Assembly: GCF_002803095.1 (NCBI RefSeq)
Contig: NZ_PGLR01000005.1
Location: 115,517-179,516, forward strand
Reading direction: 5' to 3'
Source: Pseudomonas sp. ZH-FAD
Lineage (GTDB): Bacteria; Pseudomonadota; Gammaproteobacteria; Pseudomonadales; Pseudomonadaceae
Length of the DNA: 64,000 bases
The position numbers were made by a program, and so were the translations under genes. A model generated the notes under the pieces. That model made no database searches and was not told the DNA's origin. It saw only the letters and a program-made list of their open reading frames with translations. Position 1 is the stretch's first letter; the number at the start of each line of letters is the position of its first letter. Positions 54,121 to 63,883 of this stretch are shown here, in pieces.

Positions 54121-55515
54121 CTATTCGTCTTCGAACTGGTAGCTACCCGGCGCCAGGTTCTCGAAACGCGAATACTTGCCGAGGAAGGCCAGGCGCGCGG
54201 TGCCCAGTGGGCCGTTACGCTGCTTGCCGATGATGATCTCGGCCACGCCCTTGTACTCGGTCTCCGGGTGGTACACCTCGTCGCGGTAGACGAACAGGAT
54301 GATGTCGGCGTCCTGCTCGATCGCACCGGATTCGCGCAGGTCGGAGTTGATCGGGCGCTTGTTGGGGCGCTGTTCCAGGCCACGGTTGAGCTGCGACAGG
54401 GCGATGACCGGGCAGTTGAACTCCTTGGCCAGGCCCTTGAGCGAGCGCGAGATCTCGGAGATCTCGTTGACCCGGCTGTCGCCGCTGGAGCCGGGAATCT
54501 GCATCAGCTGCAGGTAGTCGACCATGATCAGGCCGATTTCGCCGTGCTCGCGCGCCAGTCGGCGGGTACGCGCGCGCATCTCGCTCGGGGAAATACCGGC
54601 GGTATCGTCGATGAACAGCTTGCGATCATTGAGCAGGTTGACTGCGCTGGTCAGACGCGGCCAGTCATCGTCGTCGAGTTGGCCGGCACGTACCTTGGTC
54701 TGATCGATACGCCCCAGCGAGGCGAGCATACGAATCACGATGGATTCCGACGGCATCTCCAGCGAGTAGACGAGAATCGCCTTGTCGCTACGCATCAGGG
54801 CGTTTTCCACCAGGTTCATGGCGAAGGTGGTCTTACCCATCGACGGACGGCCGGCGACGATGATCATGTCGGCCGGCTGCAGGCCACTGGTCAGGTTATC
54901 CAGATCGTCGAAACCGGTGGACAGACCGGTGATCGCATCACCGTTGTTGAACAGCGTGTCGATGCGGTCGATGGCCTTGACCAGAATGTCGTTGATACCC
55001 ACCGGCCCACCGGTCTTGGGGCGGTCTTCGGCGATCTGGAAGATCAGGCGCTCCGCCTCGTCGAGAATTTCCTCGCCGGTGCGGCCTTCCGGGGCGTAAG
55101 CACTGTCGGCAATCTCGTTGCTGATGCTGATCAGTTTGCGCAGCGTGGCGCGCTCACGAATGATCTGCGCATAGGCCTTGATGTTGGCCACCGACGGCGT
55201 GTTCTTCGCCAGCTCGGCGAGATAAGCCAGGCCACCAACCTGCGACAGTTGCCCTTCCTTGTCCAACTGCTCGGACAGGGTCACCACGTCGAAGGGCTCG
55301 TTACGCTCGGCCAGCTTGAAGATGGCGCGGAAGATCAGCCGGTGGTCGTGGCGATAGAAATCGACATCCGACACACCATCGAGCACGCGCTCCCAGGCAT
55401 TGTTGTCGAGCATCAGGCCGCCGAGCACCGCCTGTTCCGCCTCGATGGAGTGCGGCGGCACTTTCAGGGCGGCAGTCTGCAGGTCGTATTGCTCGGGAAT
55501 GCTGATGTCGTTCAT
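54121..55515 (-). CDS. dnaB: Replicative DNA helicase DnaB
   Basis: A 464-residue protein. The N-terminal domain begins around PPHSIEAEQAVLGGLMLDN. The Walker A motif AGRPSMGKTTFAMN and the Walker B IGLIMVDYLQLM are intact, followed by the motif EISRSLKGLAKEFNCPVIALSQL and the conserved DLRESGAIEQDADIILFVYR. It unwinds DNA at the replication fork. The ATG at 55515 is used rather than an earlier in-frame codon. It is the last gene of the small-ribosomal-protein operon, an arrangement conserved in pseudomonads. Confidence 0.98.
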   Translation of the reverse strand: MNDISIPEQYDLQTAALKVPPHSIEAEQAVLGGLMLDNNAWERVLDGVSDVDFYRHDHRLIFRAIFKLAERNEPFDVVTLSEQLDKEGQLSQVGGLAYLAELAKNTPSVANIKAYAQIIRERATLRKLISISNEIADSAYAPEGRTGEEILDEAERLIFQIAEDRPKTGGPVGINDILVKAIDRIDTLFNNGDAITGLSTGFDDLDNLTSGLQPADMIIVAGRPSMGKTTFAMNLVENALMRSDKAILVYSLEMPSESIVIRMLASLGRIDQTKVRAGQLDDDDWPRLTSAVNLLNDRKLFIDDTAGISPSEMRARTRRLAREHGEIGLIMVDYLQLMQIPGSSGDSRVNEISEISRSLKGLAKEFNCPVIALSQLNRGLEQRPNKRPINSDLRESGAIEQDADIILFVYRDEVYHPETEYKGVAEIIIGKQRNGPLGTARLAFLGKYSRFENLAPGSYQFEDE

Positions 55516-55632
55516 AGGCTCGGGGAGAAAATACTGCGATAGAAAAACAAAGGGCACGGATCGCAGAGCGATACCGTGCCCGATTGTCAGCAGACCTACG
55601 CTACAGCGCAAGTCCGCTTGGCGGCTACTTGA

Positions 55633-56079
55633 TTAAGCAGCGACCACGATCACCTTGACGGTGGCTTCAACGTCGGTGTGCAGGTGCACAGCTACGTCGT
55701 ATTCGCCAATCTGGCGAATGGTGCCGTTCGGCAGACGAACTTCAGCTTTGGCCACTTCAACGCCGGAAGCAGTCAGAGCGTCAGCGATGTCGTGGGTGCC
55801 GATGGAACCGAACAGCTTGCCTTCATCGCCAGCGGTGGCGGTGATGGTGACTTCCAGCTCAGCCAGCTGAGCAGCGCGAGATTCAGCGGAAGCTTTCTTC
55901 TCGGCAGCCGCTTTTTCCAGCTCGGCGCGACGTGCTTCGAAAGCAGCAACGTTGGCTTCGGTGGCAGCGGTGGCTTTGCCTTGCGGCAGCAGGAAGTTAC
56001 GGCCGTAACCGGCTTTAACGTTCACTTTGTCGCCCAGGTTGCCCAGATTGGCGATTTTTTCCAGCAGGATGACTTCCAT
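55633..56079 (-). CDS. rplI: 50S ribosomal protein L9
   Basis: A 148-residue protein starting [20 protein letters not shown] followed by [17 protein letters not shown], the L9 signature, and ending with the C-terminal domain around [20 protein letters not shown]. It binds 23S rRNA near the L1 stalk. It lies between the membrane protein gene and dnaB. Confidence 0.99.
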   Translation of the reverse strand: MEVILLEKIANLGNLGDKVNVKAGYGRNFLLPQGKATAATEANVAAFEARRAELEKAAAEKKASAESRAAQLAELEVTITATAGDEGKLFGSIGTHDIADALTASGVEVAKAEVRLPNGTIRQIGEYDVAVHLHTDVEATVKVIVVAA

Positions 56080-56100
56080 TTGGGTCTTACCTCTTAACTT

Positions 56101-56994
56101 TTAACCTTCACCGTTCGCAGAGCCCGGGCCGTTCTTGCGCGCCAGGCGACCGCGAAAATCAAACAGACTGTCGACGATGGCCAAGACCACCAGTAACGGA
56201 TAGATCAGCTGCATGAACAGCAGGAGCGTGATGTACATGCCCACCAGCCAGAAGCGAGCGAGCCCCCCCTTCTCCACCAGACCGTGCACCAGGGCGATCC
56301 CGGCGAACAGCAACGGCACACTGCACAGCGGCGTGAGCATGGCCAATTGCGGCCCCAGGTTGGGACCTAGCATCATGCCCGCCAGCAGCAACAGCGCCTG
56401 TGGCAGCGGCAGTCTCAGCGCGCGAAACTCGCGACCAAACCCGCCAGGGTTGTACAACACGGCCTGCCAGTAACGCCCAAGGATCAGGCTCAGCAAGCTC
56501 AGAATCTGCAGCAAGGCTGCCAGCAGTCCGGTCAGCACCGGTGCGATCAGTGCCTCGAGACGCTCGCGTTCACTCACCGACAACTGCTGGTGAGCCCCAT
56601 CGAACATGGTTGGCAGCAGCTTCTGCAGCTCACCAGCCATGGCCGCGATGGGTTCGCGGAACACTGCCCCGAGGACAAATCCATACACCAGGCCCAGCGC
56701 CACACTGCTCAGCAGTATGCGGTTCCAGGTCCAGTTGGCGCGCAACAACAACGCCAACCCCAGCGCGCCGACCAGCACCAGCAAGGTGCGCGGTTCGCCG
56801 AAATACCACCAGGCAATCGCCGGTAGCATGGCCCAGGCCAGGATGCCAATGGCATCACTGGCTCCACGCCGCAACAGCACCAGGCTGCCAGCGGCGGCAC
56901 TCAACCAGAACAACAGCGGCATCGCTGCCGATCCCACCACCACGAGGGTGGCCTGCATACGGCCGCGCATGATGTATTCAGCCAGGGCGCGCAT
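56101..56994 (-). CDS. DUF2232-like membrane protein of the rpsF operon
   Basis: A 297-residue hydrophobic protein with about eight helices (ATLVVVGSAAMPLLFWLSAA, LLVLVGALGLALLLRANW, ILLSSVALGLVYGFVLGAV, LTGLLAALLQILSLLSLILG, LLLLAGMMLGPNLGPQLAML and others) matching the general plan of DUF2232/YybS proteins. It sits between rpsR and rplI, as in P. aeruginosa (PA4933), so it is translated with ribosomal proteins. Function unknown. No enzymatic motifs were seen. Confidence 0.85.
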   Translation of the reverse strand: MRALAEYIMRGRMQATLVVVGSAAMPLLFWLSAAAGSLVLLRRGASDAIGILAWAMLPAIAWWYFGEPRTLLVLVGALGLALLLRANWTWNRILLSSVALGLVYGFVLGAVFREPIAAMAGELQKLLPTMFDGAHQQLSVSERERLEALIAPVLTGLLAALLQILSLLSLILGRYWQAVLYNPGGFGREFRALRLPLPQALLLLAGMMLGPNLGPQLAMLTPLCSVPLLFAGIALVHGLVEKGGLARFWLVGMYITLLLFMQLIYPLLVVLAIVDSLFDFRGRLARKNGPGSANGEG

Positions 56995-57030
56995 GCGATC
57001 TATTCCTTAACTCTTGTCGACTGTCCGGTC

Positions 57031-57261
57031 TCAGCGGCCGTGGCTGTCGGTGTAGGGCAGCAGGGCCAGGAAGCGGGCGCGCTTGATAGCGGTGGCCAGC
57101 TGACGCTGATAACGAGCCTTGGTACCGGTGATACGGCTAGGAACGATCTTGCCGGTTTCCGAGATGTAGGCTTTCAGGGTGTTGAGATCTTTGAAATCGA
57201 TCTCTTTCACGTCTTCAGCGGTGAAGCGGCAGAATTTACGACGACGGAAGAAACGTGCCAT
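57031..57261 (-). CDS. rpsR: 30S ribosomal protein S18
   Basis: A 76-residue protein, [20 protein letters not shown], containing the motif [20 protein letters not shown] and ending LPYTDSHGR, diagnostic of S18. Next to rpsF as in most bacteria. Confidence 0.99.
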   Translation of the reverse strand: MARFFRRRKFCRFTAEDVKEIDFKDLNTLKAYISETGKIVPSRITGTKARYQRQLATAIKRARFLALLPYTDSHGR

Positions 57262-57289
57262 GTGATTGGCTCCTCAATAGATCCGTGGA

Positions 57290-57712
57290 TTACTCGTCAG
57301 CGTTGTCGCTGTCGTTGCTGTCGCTGTCATCGCCGTCGTTGGACTCGGCGTTTTCAGGACGTTCACGACGCTCGCGGCGCTCACTGCGGTTTTCTTCGGC
57401 CTTCAGCATCTCGGACTGGCCAGTGACGGCCTCGTCGCGACGGATGACCAGGTTACGGATCACGGCGTCGTTGTAGCGGAAGTTGTCTTCCAGCTCGGCC
57501 AGGGCCTTGCCGGTGCACTCTACGTTGAGCATCACGTAGTGGGCTTTGTGGACGTTGTTGATGGCGTAAGCCAGCTGACGACGGCCCCAGTCTTCCAGGC
57601 GGTGAATCTTGCCACCGTCTTCTTCGATCAGCTTGGTGTAACGCTCGACCATGCCGCCGACTTGCTCGCTCTGGTCCGGGTGAACCAGAAAGATGATTTC
57701 GTAATGACGCAT
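57290..57712 (-). CDS. rpsF: 30S ribosomal protein S6
   Basis: A 140-residue protein starting [20 protein letters not shown], with the S6 motif [20 protein letters not shown] and [20 protein letters not shown]. The C-terminus has an acidic, Ser/Asp/Asn-rich tail ([20 protein letters not shown]). In E. coli the S6 tail is extended with glutamates by RimK; here the tail is already acidic and does not end with Glu-Glu. First gene of the operon. Confidence 0.99.
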   Translation of the reverse strand: MRHYEIIFLVHPDQSEQVGGMVERYTKLIEEDGGKIHRLEDWGRRQLAYAINNVHKAHYVMLNVECTGKALAELEDNFRYNDAVIRNLVIRRDEAVTGQSEMLKAEENRSERRERRERPENAESNDGDDSDSNDSDNADE

Positions 57713-57833
57713 AAATGCTCCTTACGGGTTGTAGCCTGCCAACTAAGGTGGTCAGGCAAGGAGTGGGTTTTTCTCGTGATGAGCTTGCCAGGCGGTAGGC
57801 GCGAAAAGGCCTGCCGTCACGGCAAGGGGCGCC

Positions 57834-57862
57834 ATTCTAGAGAAGCCCCCTGCCGCACGCAA
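57834..57862 (-). promoter_or_regulatory. Sigma70-type promoter of rpsF operon
   Basis: On the minus strand TTGCGT (57857-57862), 17 bases, TAGAAT (57834-57839) fits the -35/-10 consensus with ideal spacing. It lies about 120 bases before rpsF and directly after rlmB, so rpsF-rpsR-DUF2232-rplI-dnaB can be transcribed independently of rlmB and rnr. Confidence 0.7.
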
Positions 57863-57887
57863 GACGAATTGGCGATTATTTGAGCAG

Positions 57888-58640
57888 TCAGCTCTTGCGC
57901 TGGGCCTGACGCTGGCGCACCGCCTCGAACAGGCAGACACCGGTGGCAACCGAGACGTTGAGACTGCTGACACTGCCGCCCATAGGCAGCTTGACCAGGT
58001 AATCGCAATGCTCGCGGGTCAAACGGCGCATGCCCTTGCCCTCGGCCCCCATGACCAGCACCGTTGGCCCGGTCATGTCCTGCTGATAGACCTCCAGCTC
58101 GGCCTCGCCGGCCGTACCAACCACCCACAGGCCGCGCTGCTGCAACTTCTCCAGACTGCGCGCCAGGTTGGTCACCGCCACCAGCGGAATCACCTCGGCA
58201 GCACCGCAGGCCACCTTGCGTACCGTGGCGTTGAGGGTGGCCGATTTGTCCTTGGGCACGATCACCGCCAACGCGCCGGCGGCATCCGCCGTACGTAGGC
58301 AGGCCCCCAGGTTGTGCGGGTCGGTCACGCCATCGAGCACCAGCAGCAAAGGCGGGCCTTCGCAGCGATCGAGCAACTCTTCGAGCATCGCCTCGCCCCA
58401 GACCTGACTGGGACTGACATCGGCAACCACACCCTGGTGCACACCCTCGACCCAGGCATCCATCTCACGGCGCTCGCACTGACCCACTTTCACGCGAGAC
58501 TGCGCAGCCAGCTCCAACAAGGGCTGCACCCGAGGATCGCTGCGACCATCGGCCAGCCAGACCTGCTTCACCCGCTTGGGGTGATGACGCAGCATGGCTT
58601 CTACGGCATGTACGCCGTAGATCTTTTCCAGATCACTCAT
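57888..58640 (-). CDS. rlmB: 23S rRNA (guanosine-2'-O-)-methyltransferase RlmB
   Basis: A 250-residue SPOUT-class enzyme starting MSDLEKIYGVHAVEAMLRHH. SpoU motifs: DPHNLGACLRTADAAGALAV, VLVMGAEGKGMRRLTREHCD and GGSVSSLNVSVATGVCLFEA. It 2'-O-methylates G2251 of 23S rRNA. Start overlaps the stop of rnr by four bases. Confidence 0.97.
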   Translation of the reverse strand: MSDLEKIYGVHAVEAMLRHHPKRVKQVWLADGRSDPRVQPLLELAAQSRVKVGQCERREMDAWVEGVHQGVVADVSPSQVWGEAMLEELLDRCEGPPLLLVLDGVTDPHNLGACLRTADAAGALAVIVPKDKSATLNATVRKVACGAAEVIPLVAVTNLARSLEKLQQRGLWVVGTAGEAELEVYQQDMTGPTVLVMGAEGKGMRRLTREHCDYLVKLPMGGSVSSLNVSVATGVCLFEAVRQRQAQRKS

Positions 58641-61132
58641 GACTTGGCCTTACGCTTGCGCGGCTTACCGGCAGATGGCGGGGCACTGTCACCACGCCCG
58701 GAGCCTTTGCGCGCACCGCCGGCCGGCTTGCCGGCAGCACCTTTGCCACTCGCACCCTTACCAGCCTTGGCACCAGCCAACAGCGCCTTCTTCACGTCCC
58801 GGCTTTTCTGCACGTCGGTATTGCCCATGTCGCTCGGTTTGCCACCGCGACGCGCATCATCACCCTTGCCGGCCTTGTCCTGGCTCAGCTCGAAGTCGAT
58901 CTTGCGCTCGTCCAGATCGACGCGCATCACCTTGACCTCGACGCTGTCGCCAAGACGGAAGCTGCGGCCGCTGCGCTCGCCGGACAGACGATGGTGGACC
59001 GGGTCGAAGTGGTAGTAATCGGCCGGCAGCGCGGTCACATGCACCAGGCCCTCGACGTAGATGTCGCGCAGCTCGACGAAAATACCGAAACCGGTCACGG
59101 CAGTGATCACACCGGCGAACGTCTCGCCGACACGATCCTGCATGAACTCGCACTTGAGCCAGTTGACCACGTCGCGGGTCGCTTCGTCGGCGCGGCGCTC
59201 GGTCATCGAGCACTGCTCGCCGAGCTTTTCCAGAGTCGCTTCGTCGTACGGATAGATACGCGCCTTGGGCATGACCGCCGCACCAGCACGCTCCACGTGC
59301 TTGGTGTCGCGCTTGGAGCGGACCACGCTGCGAATGGCACGGTGCACCAGCAGGTCGGGGTAACGACGGATCGGCGAGGTGAAGTGGGTATACGCCTCGT
59401 AATTGAGGCCGAAGTGCCCTTCGTTCTGCGCGCTGTACACCGCCTGGCTCAGCGAGCGCAGCATCACGGTCTGGATCAGGTGATAGTCCGGGCGCTCGCG
59501 GATGCTTTCCAGCAGGCGCTGATAGTCCTTGGGTGACGGACCATCCTTGGACTTGCCACGCTGCAGCGACAGCCCCAGCTCACCGAGGAAGGCGTTGAGC
59601 TTCTCCAGGCGCTCCGGCGGCGGGCCATCGTGCACGCGATACAGCGACGGGATCTCGTGATCCTGCATGAAGCGCGCGGTGGCCACGTTGGCGGCCAGCA
59701 TGCACTCCTCGATCAGCTTGTGCGCATCGTTGCGCTGGGTCGGACGGATCTCGTCGATCTTGCGATCGGTGCCGAAGATGATTCGCGTCTCCTGCGTCTC
59801 GAAGTCGATGGCGCCACGCTCGTGACGAGCGGCCACCAGTACCTGATACAGCGCGTAGAGCTGATTGAGGTGCGGCAGGACTTCCTTGTACTCGCTGCGC
59901 AGGGACTTGCCCTCGCTGCTCTTGGGATCTTCCAGCATCAGGCTGACCTTGTTGTAGGTCAGGCGCGCATGGGAGTGGATCACCGCCTCGTAGAACTTGT
60001 AGTCGACCATCTGGCCGCTCTTGGACATGGTCATTTCGCAGACCATGGCCAGGCGATCGACATGCGGGTTGAGCGAGCACAGGCCGTTGGATAGCTCCTC
60101 CGGCAGCATCGGCACGACGCGCTCGGGGAAATACACCGAGTTGCCGCGCTCGACCGCCTCGGCATCCAGGGCCGAGCCGACCTTGACGTAGTGCGAGACG
60201 TCGGCGATGGCCACGTAGAGCTTCCAGCCACCGGAGAACAACTTCCAGCGACTGCTGTTCTTCTCGCAGTAGACCGCATCGTCGAAGTCGCGGGCGTCTT
60301 CACCATCGATGGTGACGAAAGGCAGATGGCGCAGGTCGATGCGCTTCTCCTTGTCCTTCTCCTCCACCTCAGGCTTGAGCTTGCGCGCTTCCTTGACTAC
60401 CGCCTCGGGCCAGACGTGCGGGATGTCGTAGCTGCGCAGCGCCACGTCGATCTCCATGCCCGGCGCCATGTAGTTGCCGATCACCTCGACGATGTCGCCC
60501 TGCGGCTGGAAGCGCTGCGTAGGCCAGTGGGTGATCTTGATCTCGACGAACTGGCCGATGCGCGCACCGGCAGTACGGCCTGGGGTGACCAGCACTTCCT
60601 GCTGGATCTTGGGATTGTCGGCGACGACGAAGCCGATGCCGTTCTCTTCGTAGTAGCGGCCGACGATGCTCTCGTGCGCGCGCTCGATCACCTCGACGAT
60701 GCCGCCTTCACGACGACCGCGCCGATCGAAACCTGCCACCCGCACCAACGCCCGATCACGATCGAACACCAGGCGCATCTGCGCCGGGCTGAGGAACAGG
60801 TCGTCACTGCCGTCATCCGGCACGAGGAAGCCGAAGCCATCACGATGGCCACTGATGCGACCGCAGATCAGGTCGAGCTTGTCCACCGGGGCATAGGTGC
60901 CACGACGGGTATAGATGAGCTGACCGTCGCGCTCCATGGCGCGCAGTCGGCGTCGCAGTGCCTCGATCTGATCGTCGGTATGCAAACCGAACTCTTCGAC
61001 CAGTTGTTCACGACTGGCAGGCGCGCCGCGCTCGGCCAGGTGCGAAAGGATCAGCTCACGGCTGGGGATGGGGTTGTCGTATTTTTCCGCCTCGCGGGCG
61101 GCCTCGGGATCGAGGGATTGCCAATCGGCCAT
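58637..61132 (-). CDS. rnr: Ribonuclease R
   Basis: An 831-residue exoribonuclease. It has a winged-helix start (ADWQSLDPEAAREAEKYDNP and LILSHLAERGAPASREQLVE), the cold-shock domains (IYTRRGTYAPVDKLDLICG...), the RNB catalytic core with four aspartates in VTIDGEDARDFDDAVYCE, an S1 domain (GETFAGVITAVTGFGIFVEL) and a lysine-rich tail (KKALLAGAKAGKGASGKGAA). It degrades structured RNA and takes part in tmRNA-linked decay. Co-transcribed with rlmB. Confidence 0.98.
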   Translation of the reverse strand: MADWQSLDPEAAREAEKYDNPIPSRELILSHLAERGAPASREQLVEEFGLHTDDQIEALRRRLRAMERDGQLIYTRRGTYAPVDKLDLICGRISGHRDGFGFLVPDDGSDDLFLSPAQMRLVFDRDRALVRVAGFDRRGRREGGIVEVIERAHESIVGRYYEENGIGFVVADNPKIQQEVLVTPGRTAGARIGQFVEIKITHWPTQRFQPQGDIVEVIGNYMAPGMEIDVALRSYDIPHVWPEAVVKEARKLKPEVEEKDKEKRIDLRHLPFVTIDGEDARDFDDAVYCEKNSSRWKLFSGGWKLYVAIADVSHYVKVGSALDAEAVERGNSVYFPERVVPMLPEELSNGLCSLNPHVDRLAMVCEMTMSKSGQMVDYKFYEAVIHSHARLTYNKVSLMLEDPKSSEGKSLRSEYKEVLPHLNQLYALYQVLVAARHERGAIDFETQETRIIFGTDRKIDEIRPTQRNDAHKLIEECMLAANVATARFMQDHEIPSLYRVHDGPPPERLEKLNAFLGELGLSLQRGKSKDGPSPKDYQRLLESIRERPDYHLIQTVMLRSLSQAVYSAQNEGHFGLNYEAYTHFTSPIRRYPDLLVHRAIRSVVRSKRDTKHVERAGAAVMPKARIYPYDEATLEKLGEQCSMTERRADEATRDVVNWLKCEFMQDRVGETFAGVITAVTGFGIFVELRDIYVEGLVHVTALPADYYHFDPVHHRLSGERSGRSFRLGDSVEVKVMRVDLDERKIDFELSQDKAGKGDDARRGGKPSDMGNTDVQKSRDVKKALLAGAKAGKGASGKGAAGKPAGGARKGSGRGDSAPPSAGKPRKRKAKS

Positions 61133-61247
61133 GTAAGGAGGATTACCTGTGCTTATCTATAGAGGTGTATGCCATCTGCCTATTGAAGCGCGAAAACGTC
61201 ATTCAAGGCAGCTTTTCCGGCGACAATAATTTTTTTGGGGTCAGGGG

Positions 61248-61276
61248 TTTACAAGGTAAATGCCCGCCCGTATAGT
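61248..61276 (+). promoter_or_regulatory. Promoter of the tRNA-Leu pair
   Basis: TTTACA (61248-61253), 17 bases, TATAGT (61271-61276), each one base off the sigma70 consensus and followed by a GC-rich discriminator (TCGCGCCC) as is usual for stable-RNA promoters under stringent control. The first tRNA begins 63 bases later. Confidence 0.75.
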
Positions 61277-61339
61277 TCGCGCCCACAGCGTCGAGCAGAC
61301 GTTGTAACACGAAGCAGATGATGATTCATCGGTTTCTGT

Positions 61340-61426
61340 GCCCAGGTGGCGGAATTGGTAGACGCGCTGGTTTCAGGTATCAGTGACTTAACGGTCGTGG
61401 AAGTTCGAGTCTTCTCCTGGGCACCA
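61340..61426 (+). tRNA. tRNA-Leu(CAG), copy 1
   Basis: An 87-base type II tRNA with a seven-pair acceptor stem (GCCCAGG / CCTGGGC), leucine-type D arm GGCGGAATTGGTAGACGC, anticodon loop TTCAGGT (anticodon CAG), long variable arm and encoded CCA. It matches the E. coli tRNA-Leu(CAG) plan. Confidence 0.97.
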
Positions 61427-61510
61427 AATTTCGTGAAGTGGCTTGATAACCCACTTTGCAAATAAACGGATGCAACGCTCCGTGTCGGCAACGACGAACA
61501 TTGCTGCAGT

Positions 61511-61597
61511 GCCCAGGTGGCGGAATTGGTAGACGCGCTGGTTTCAGGTATCAGTGACTTAACGGTCGTGGAAGTTCGAGTCTTCTCCTGGGCACCA
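61511..61597 (+). tRNA. tRNA-Leu(CAG), copy 2
   Basis: Identical in all 87 bases to the copy at 61340, including CCA and the next bases AATTTC. The spacer of 84 bases between them is unrelated to the flanks. The two are probably one transcript ending at the terminator at 61604. Confidence 0.97.
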
Positions 61598-61603
61598 AAT
61601 TTC

Positions 61604-61632
61604 AAAAAACCGAGCCAATGGCTCGGTTTTTT
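61604..61632 (+). terminator. Rho-independent terminator after tRNA-Leu pair
   Basis: AAAAAACCGAGCC, loop AAT, GGCTCGGTTTTTT, a 13-bp stem with a T run, starting seven bases after the second tRNA. Confidence 0.93.
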
Positions 61633-61649
61633 ATTGCCTACGAAAAAGC

Positions 61650-61827
61650 GCAGGAACGAGCTCTGCTCGCGAACTCTTGCCAGACCGTAGGGCGGACTAA
61701 GGAGCGCCAGCGAACAGTCCGCCTGCGCTCCGCCAGGCAACTAAAATCTGAGCATCGGCGTACTGCCTTCAGCGAGTACGCCCTACGATCCTCTTGCAAA
61801 AGCTACGCGAGCAGAGCTCACTCCTGC
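61650..61827. repeat. Inverted-repeat element (178 bp) between tRNA and chemoreceptor
   Basis: The ends are 22-bp inverted repeats agreeing at 20 positions; the central 14 bases GAGCTCTGCTCGCG (61658-61671) and CGCGAGCAGAGCTC (61806-61819) are perfect. Inside is a second inverted pair (GTAGGGCG near 61688, CGCCCTAC near 61780). No reading frame; looks like a non-autonomous element or nested palindromes. Confidence 0.65.
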
Positions 61828-61838
61828 AGGAATCCTCT

Positions 61839-63773
61839 CTACACCTTGAACTGCCCCAGACTGGCCTTGAGCTGCGCTGCCAACTCATCCAGCGCTCGCG
61901 CGTTGCCGGCAATTGCCGCCACCGCCTCGGCCGCACGCTGCGCTTCGGCATGGATGGTTTCGACACGCCCGCGTACCGCTCCAGCTCCGTCCGCCTGATG
62001 TGCCGCCGCCTGAGTCGCTGCATTGATGGCGCCATGCACTTCATCCACCGACTGCTGCACCGACTGCTGTAGACGCGCACTGTCACGCAGCACCTGCAGA
62101 CCTTCACTACCTTGCGCGCCCGCCTGAGCGATGGCGGCAACCGCCTCCTGCGCGCCCCGCTGCAGGGCAGCGATATGGGTCTGGATATCGCCGGTTGACT
62201 GCTGAGTCTTGCTCGCCAGCGCACGCACCTCGTCAGCCACCACGGCAAACCCACGCCCACTCTCGCCAGCGCGCGCGGCCTCGATGGCGGCATTGAGCGC
62301 CAGCAGGTTGGTCTGCTCGGCGATGGACTGAATCACCGTCAGCACCACCTCGATCTGCTCGCTCTGCTTGGCCAGGCGCTCGATCACCGCCGAACCATCG
62401 GCCACCCGTGCCACCAAGCCTTCGATCAGCGTGGACAGACGCTGAGCGATAGCCGCGTTCTCGTGCGCCGCCTGGCGGATGATGTCGACGCGCTGCAACG
62501 CGTCCTGCATGGCCTGGCTTTCCGCCTGAGCCTCGTCGGCCATCTGCTCCAACGCCTGCAGGCTGCCCGCCACCTCATCGCGCTGCCGGCCGGCCGCGGC
62601 CTCGGCCGCCACGCCGCGCTGAGTCAGGCTGCGAATCTGCTCACCAGTGCGCAACGCCACCTCACCCGACTCACGCACGATGGGTTGCAGCTTGGCGATG
62701 AAGCGATTGACTGCATCGGCCATCTCGCCGACCTCGTCCTGACTGTCGATGCTCACGCGCCGCGTCAGATCGCCCTCGCCCGCCGCCAGGTCATTGAGCG
62801 CCGCACTAAGCAGACGCAAGCGACTCAGCACTCGCCAGCCCAACACAAGGGCGACCACTAGCATTGCCAGCGCCCCGACGATCAACAGGCCGAGGGCGAT
62901 GTTCCAGCGCAGCGAATCCGCCGCCACGCGCACCGACTCACCACCGTTGCGCGCCATTTCCTGGGTGTAGCGCTCGGCCGACTGCAGACGCTCGCGCAGC
63001 GCACCGGTCGCCTCTTCGGAAGCGCCAGCCAGACTGCTGTCGACCAACTCACCCGCACCACTGACCAGCGCCGCGAAACGACCATCCAGCGCCGTCAGCT
63101 CCTTTTCCACCAGATCCAGCGACAGGCCCATCTGCACCTTGCCGATCGACGCCCCCATCGGACTGATTTGCGCCTCGACCACGTATACACGCGGATCACG
63201 CGAGGCCGCCTCCACCAACTTATCCAGCGGCGAGTCACCCTGCCCGGCAGCGACCAGCTCGCGCACCTGTGCATTACTGCGATTGAAGTTGCGCGTCAGG
63301 CGCTTGCCTTCGGCGTCATAGATGATGGCGAACAGCACCGCCGGGTCCTGCTGGGCGATTCGGGTGAGTGCAGTGAGCGCAGGAATATCCAGATCCCAGA
63401 TGGACTTTGGCGCCACCCCGGCCAGCAATTGCGCCAGCGCCTGGCCGGACTGCTTAAGATTGCCCTCGAGCACCACACGCAGTTGCGCCTGCTCACTCTT
63501 CAACTGGCCAGAAAGCCCTTCGCCCAGGCGAGTGCGGGTACTGCTCGCCAACGCCGCAAGGCCCTGGCTCATCTCGCGCTCAGCCATGTTCAGCTCTTCG
63601 CCAAGACGGCGGCTCTCACCACCCAGGCGCTGCGCCAGATCCTCGACCATGCCATCGACCGAGGCGCGCATCAGCCAAACAGCCAAACCGACCTGCACCA
63701 ACATGGCCAGGCCAAGCGCGACGAACACCGGGCGCAACAAACGGCTACGCAACATGGAAACGATGGCGAACAC
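61839..63773 (-). CDS. Methyl-accepting chemotaxis protein
   Basis: A protein of about 644 residues: N-terminal transmembrane segment ([19 protein letters not shown]), a long periplasmic helical domain (including [18 protein letters not shown] and [20 protein letters not shown], a Cache-like pattern), second transmembrane ([20 protein letters not shown]), HAMP, and the cytoplasmic signalling hairpin with the tip [20 protein letters not shown] and [18 protein letters not shown]. The GTG at 63773 has GAGGAG at a good distance; GTG 63782 and ATG 63755 are alternatives. It senses an unknown small molecule. A weak sigma54 promoter lies upstream. Confidence 0.93.
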   Translation of the reverse strand: MFAIVSMLRSRLLRPVFVALGLAMLVQVGLAVWLMRASVDGMVEDLAQRLGGESRRLGEELNMAEREMSQGLAALASSTRTRLGEGLSGQLKSEQAQLRVVLEGNLKQSGQALAQLLAGVAPKSIWDLDIPALTALTRIAQQDPAVLFAIIYDAEGKRLTRNFNRSNAQVRELVAAGQGDSPLDKLVEAASRDPRVYVVEAQISPMGASIGKVQMGLSLDLVEKELTALDGRFAALVSGAGELVDSSLAGASEEATGALRERLQSAERYTQEMARNGGESVRVAADSLRWNIALGLLIVGALAMLVVALVLGWRVLSRLRLLSAALNDLAAGEGDLTRRVSIDSQDEVGEMADAVNRFIAKLQPIVRESGEVALRTGEQIRSLTQRGVAAEAAAGRQRDEVAGSLQALEQMADEAQAESQAMQDALQRVDIIRQAAHENAAIAQRLSTLIEGLVARVADGSAVIERLAKQSEQIEVVLTVIQSIAEQTNLLALNAAIEAARAGESGRGFAVVADEVRALASKTQQSTGDIQTHIAALQRGAQEAVAAIAQAGAQGSEGLQVLRDSARLQQSVQQSVDEVHGAINAATQAAAHQADGAGAVRGRVETIHAEAQRAAEAVAAIAGNARALDELAAQLKASLGQFKV

Positions 63774-63836
63774 TGGGGACACTCCTCAACAACCGTAATA
63801 GCTATAACGGCGACTTCCGGGATTTATTGAATATAA

Positions 63837-63851
63837 GCAAAGCGCATGCCC
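63837..63851 (-). promoter_or_regulatory. Weak sigma54 promoter candidate for chemoreceptor
   Basis: On the minus strand GGGCAT, five bases, TTGC fits the consensus at 8 of 10 positions and keeps GG and GC. It lies 64 bases before the chosen start codon. Weaker than the four main ones. Confidence 0.35.
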
Positions 63852-63883
63852 AGCTCCCCCGCAGGAGCGCCCCTAAGGACGAG

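Noticed and set aside
63168..63830. Plus-strand frames opposite the chemoreceptor gene
   Set aside because: Antisense shadows with His/Gln/Arg-rich composition and no domain.
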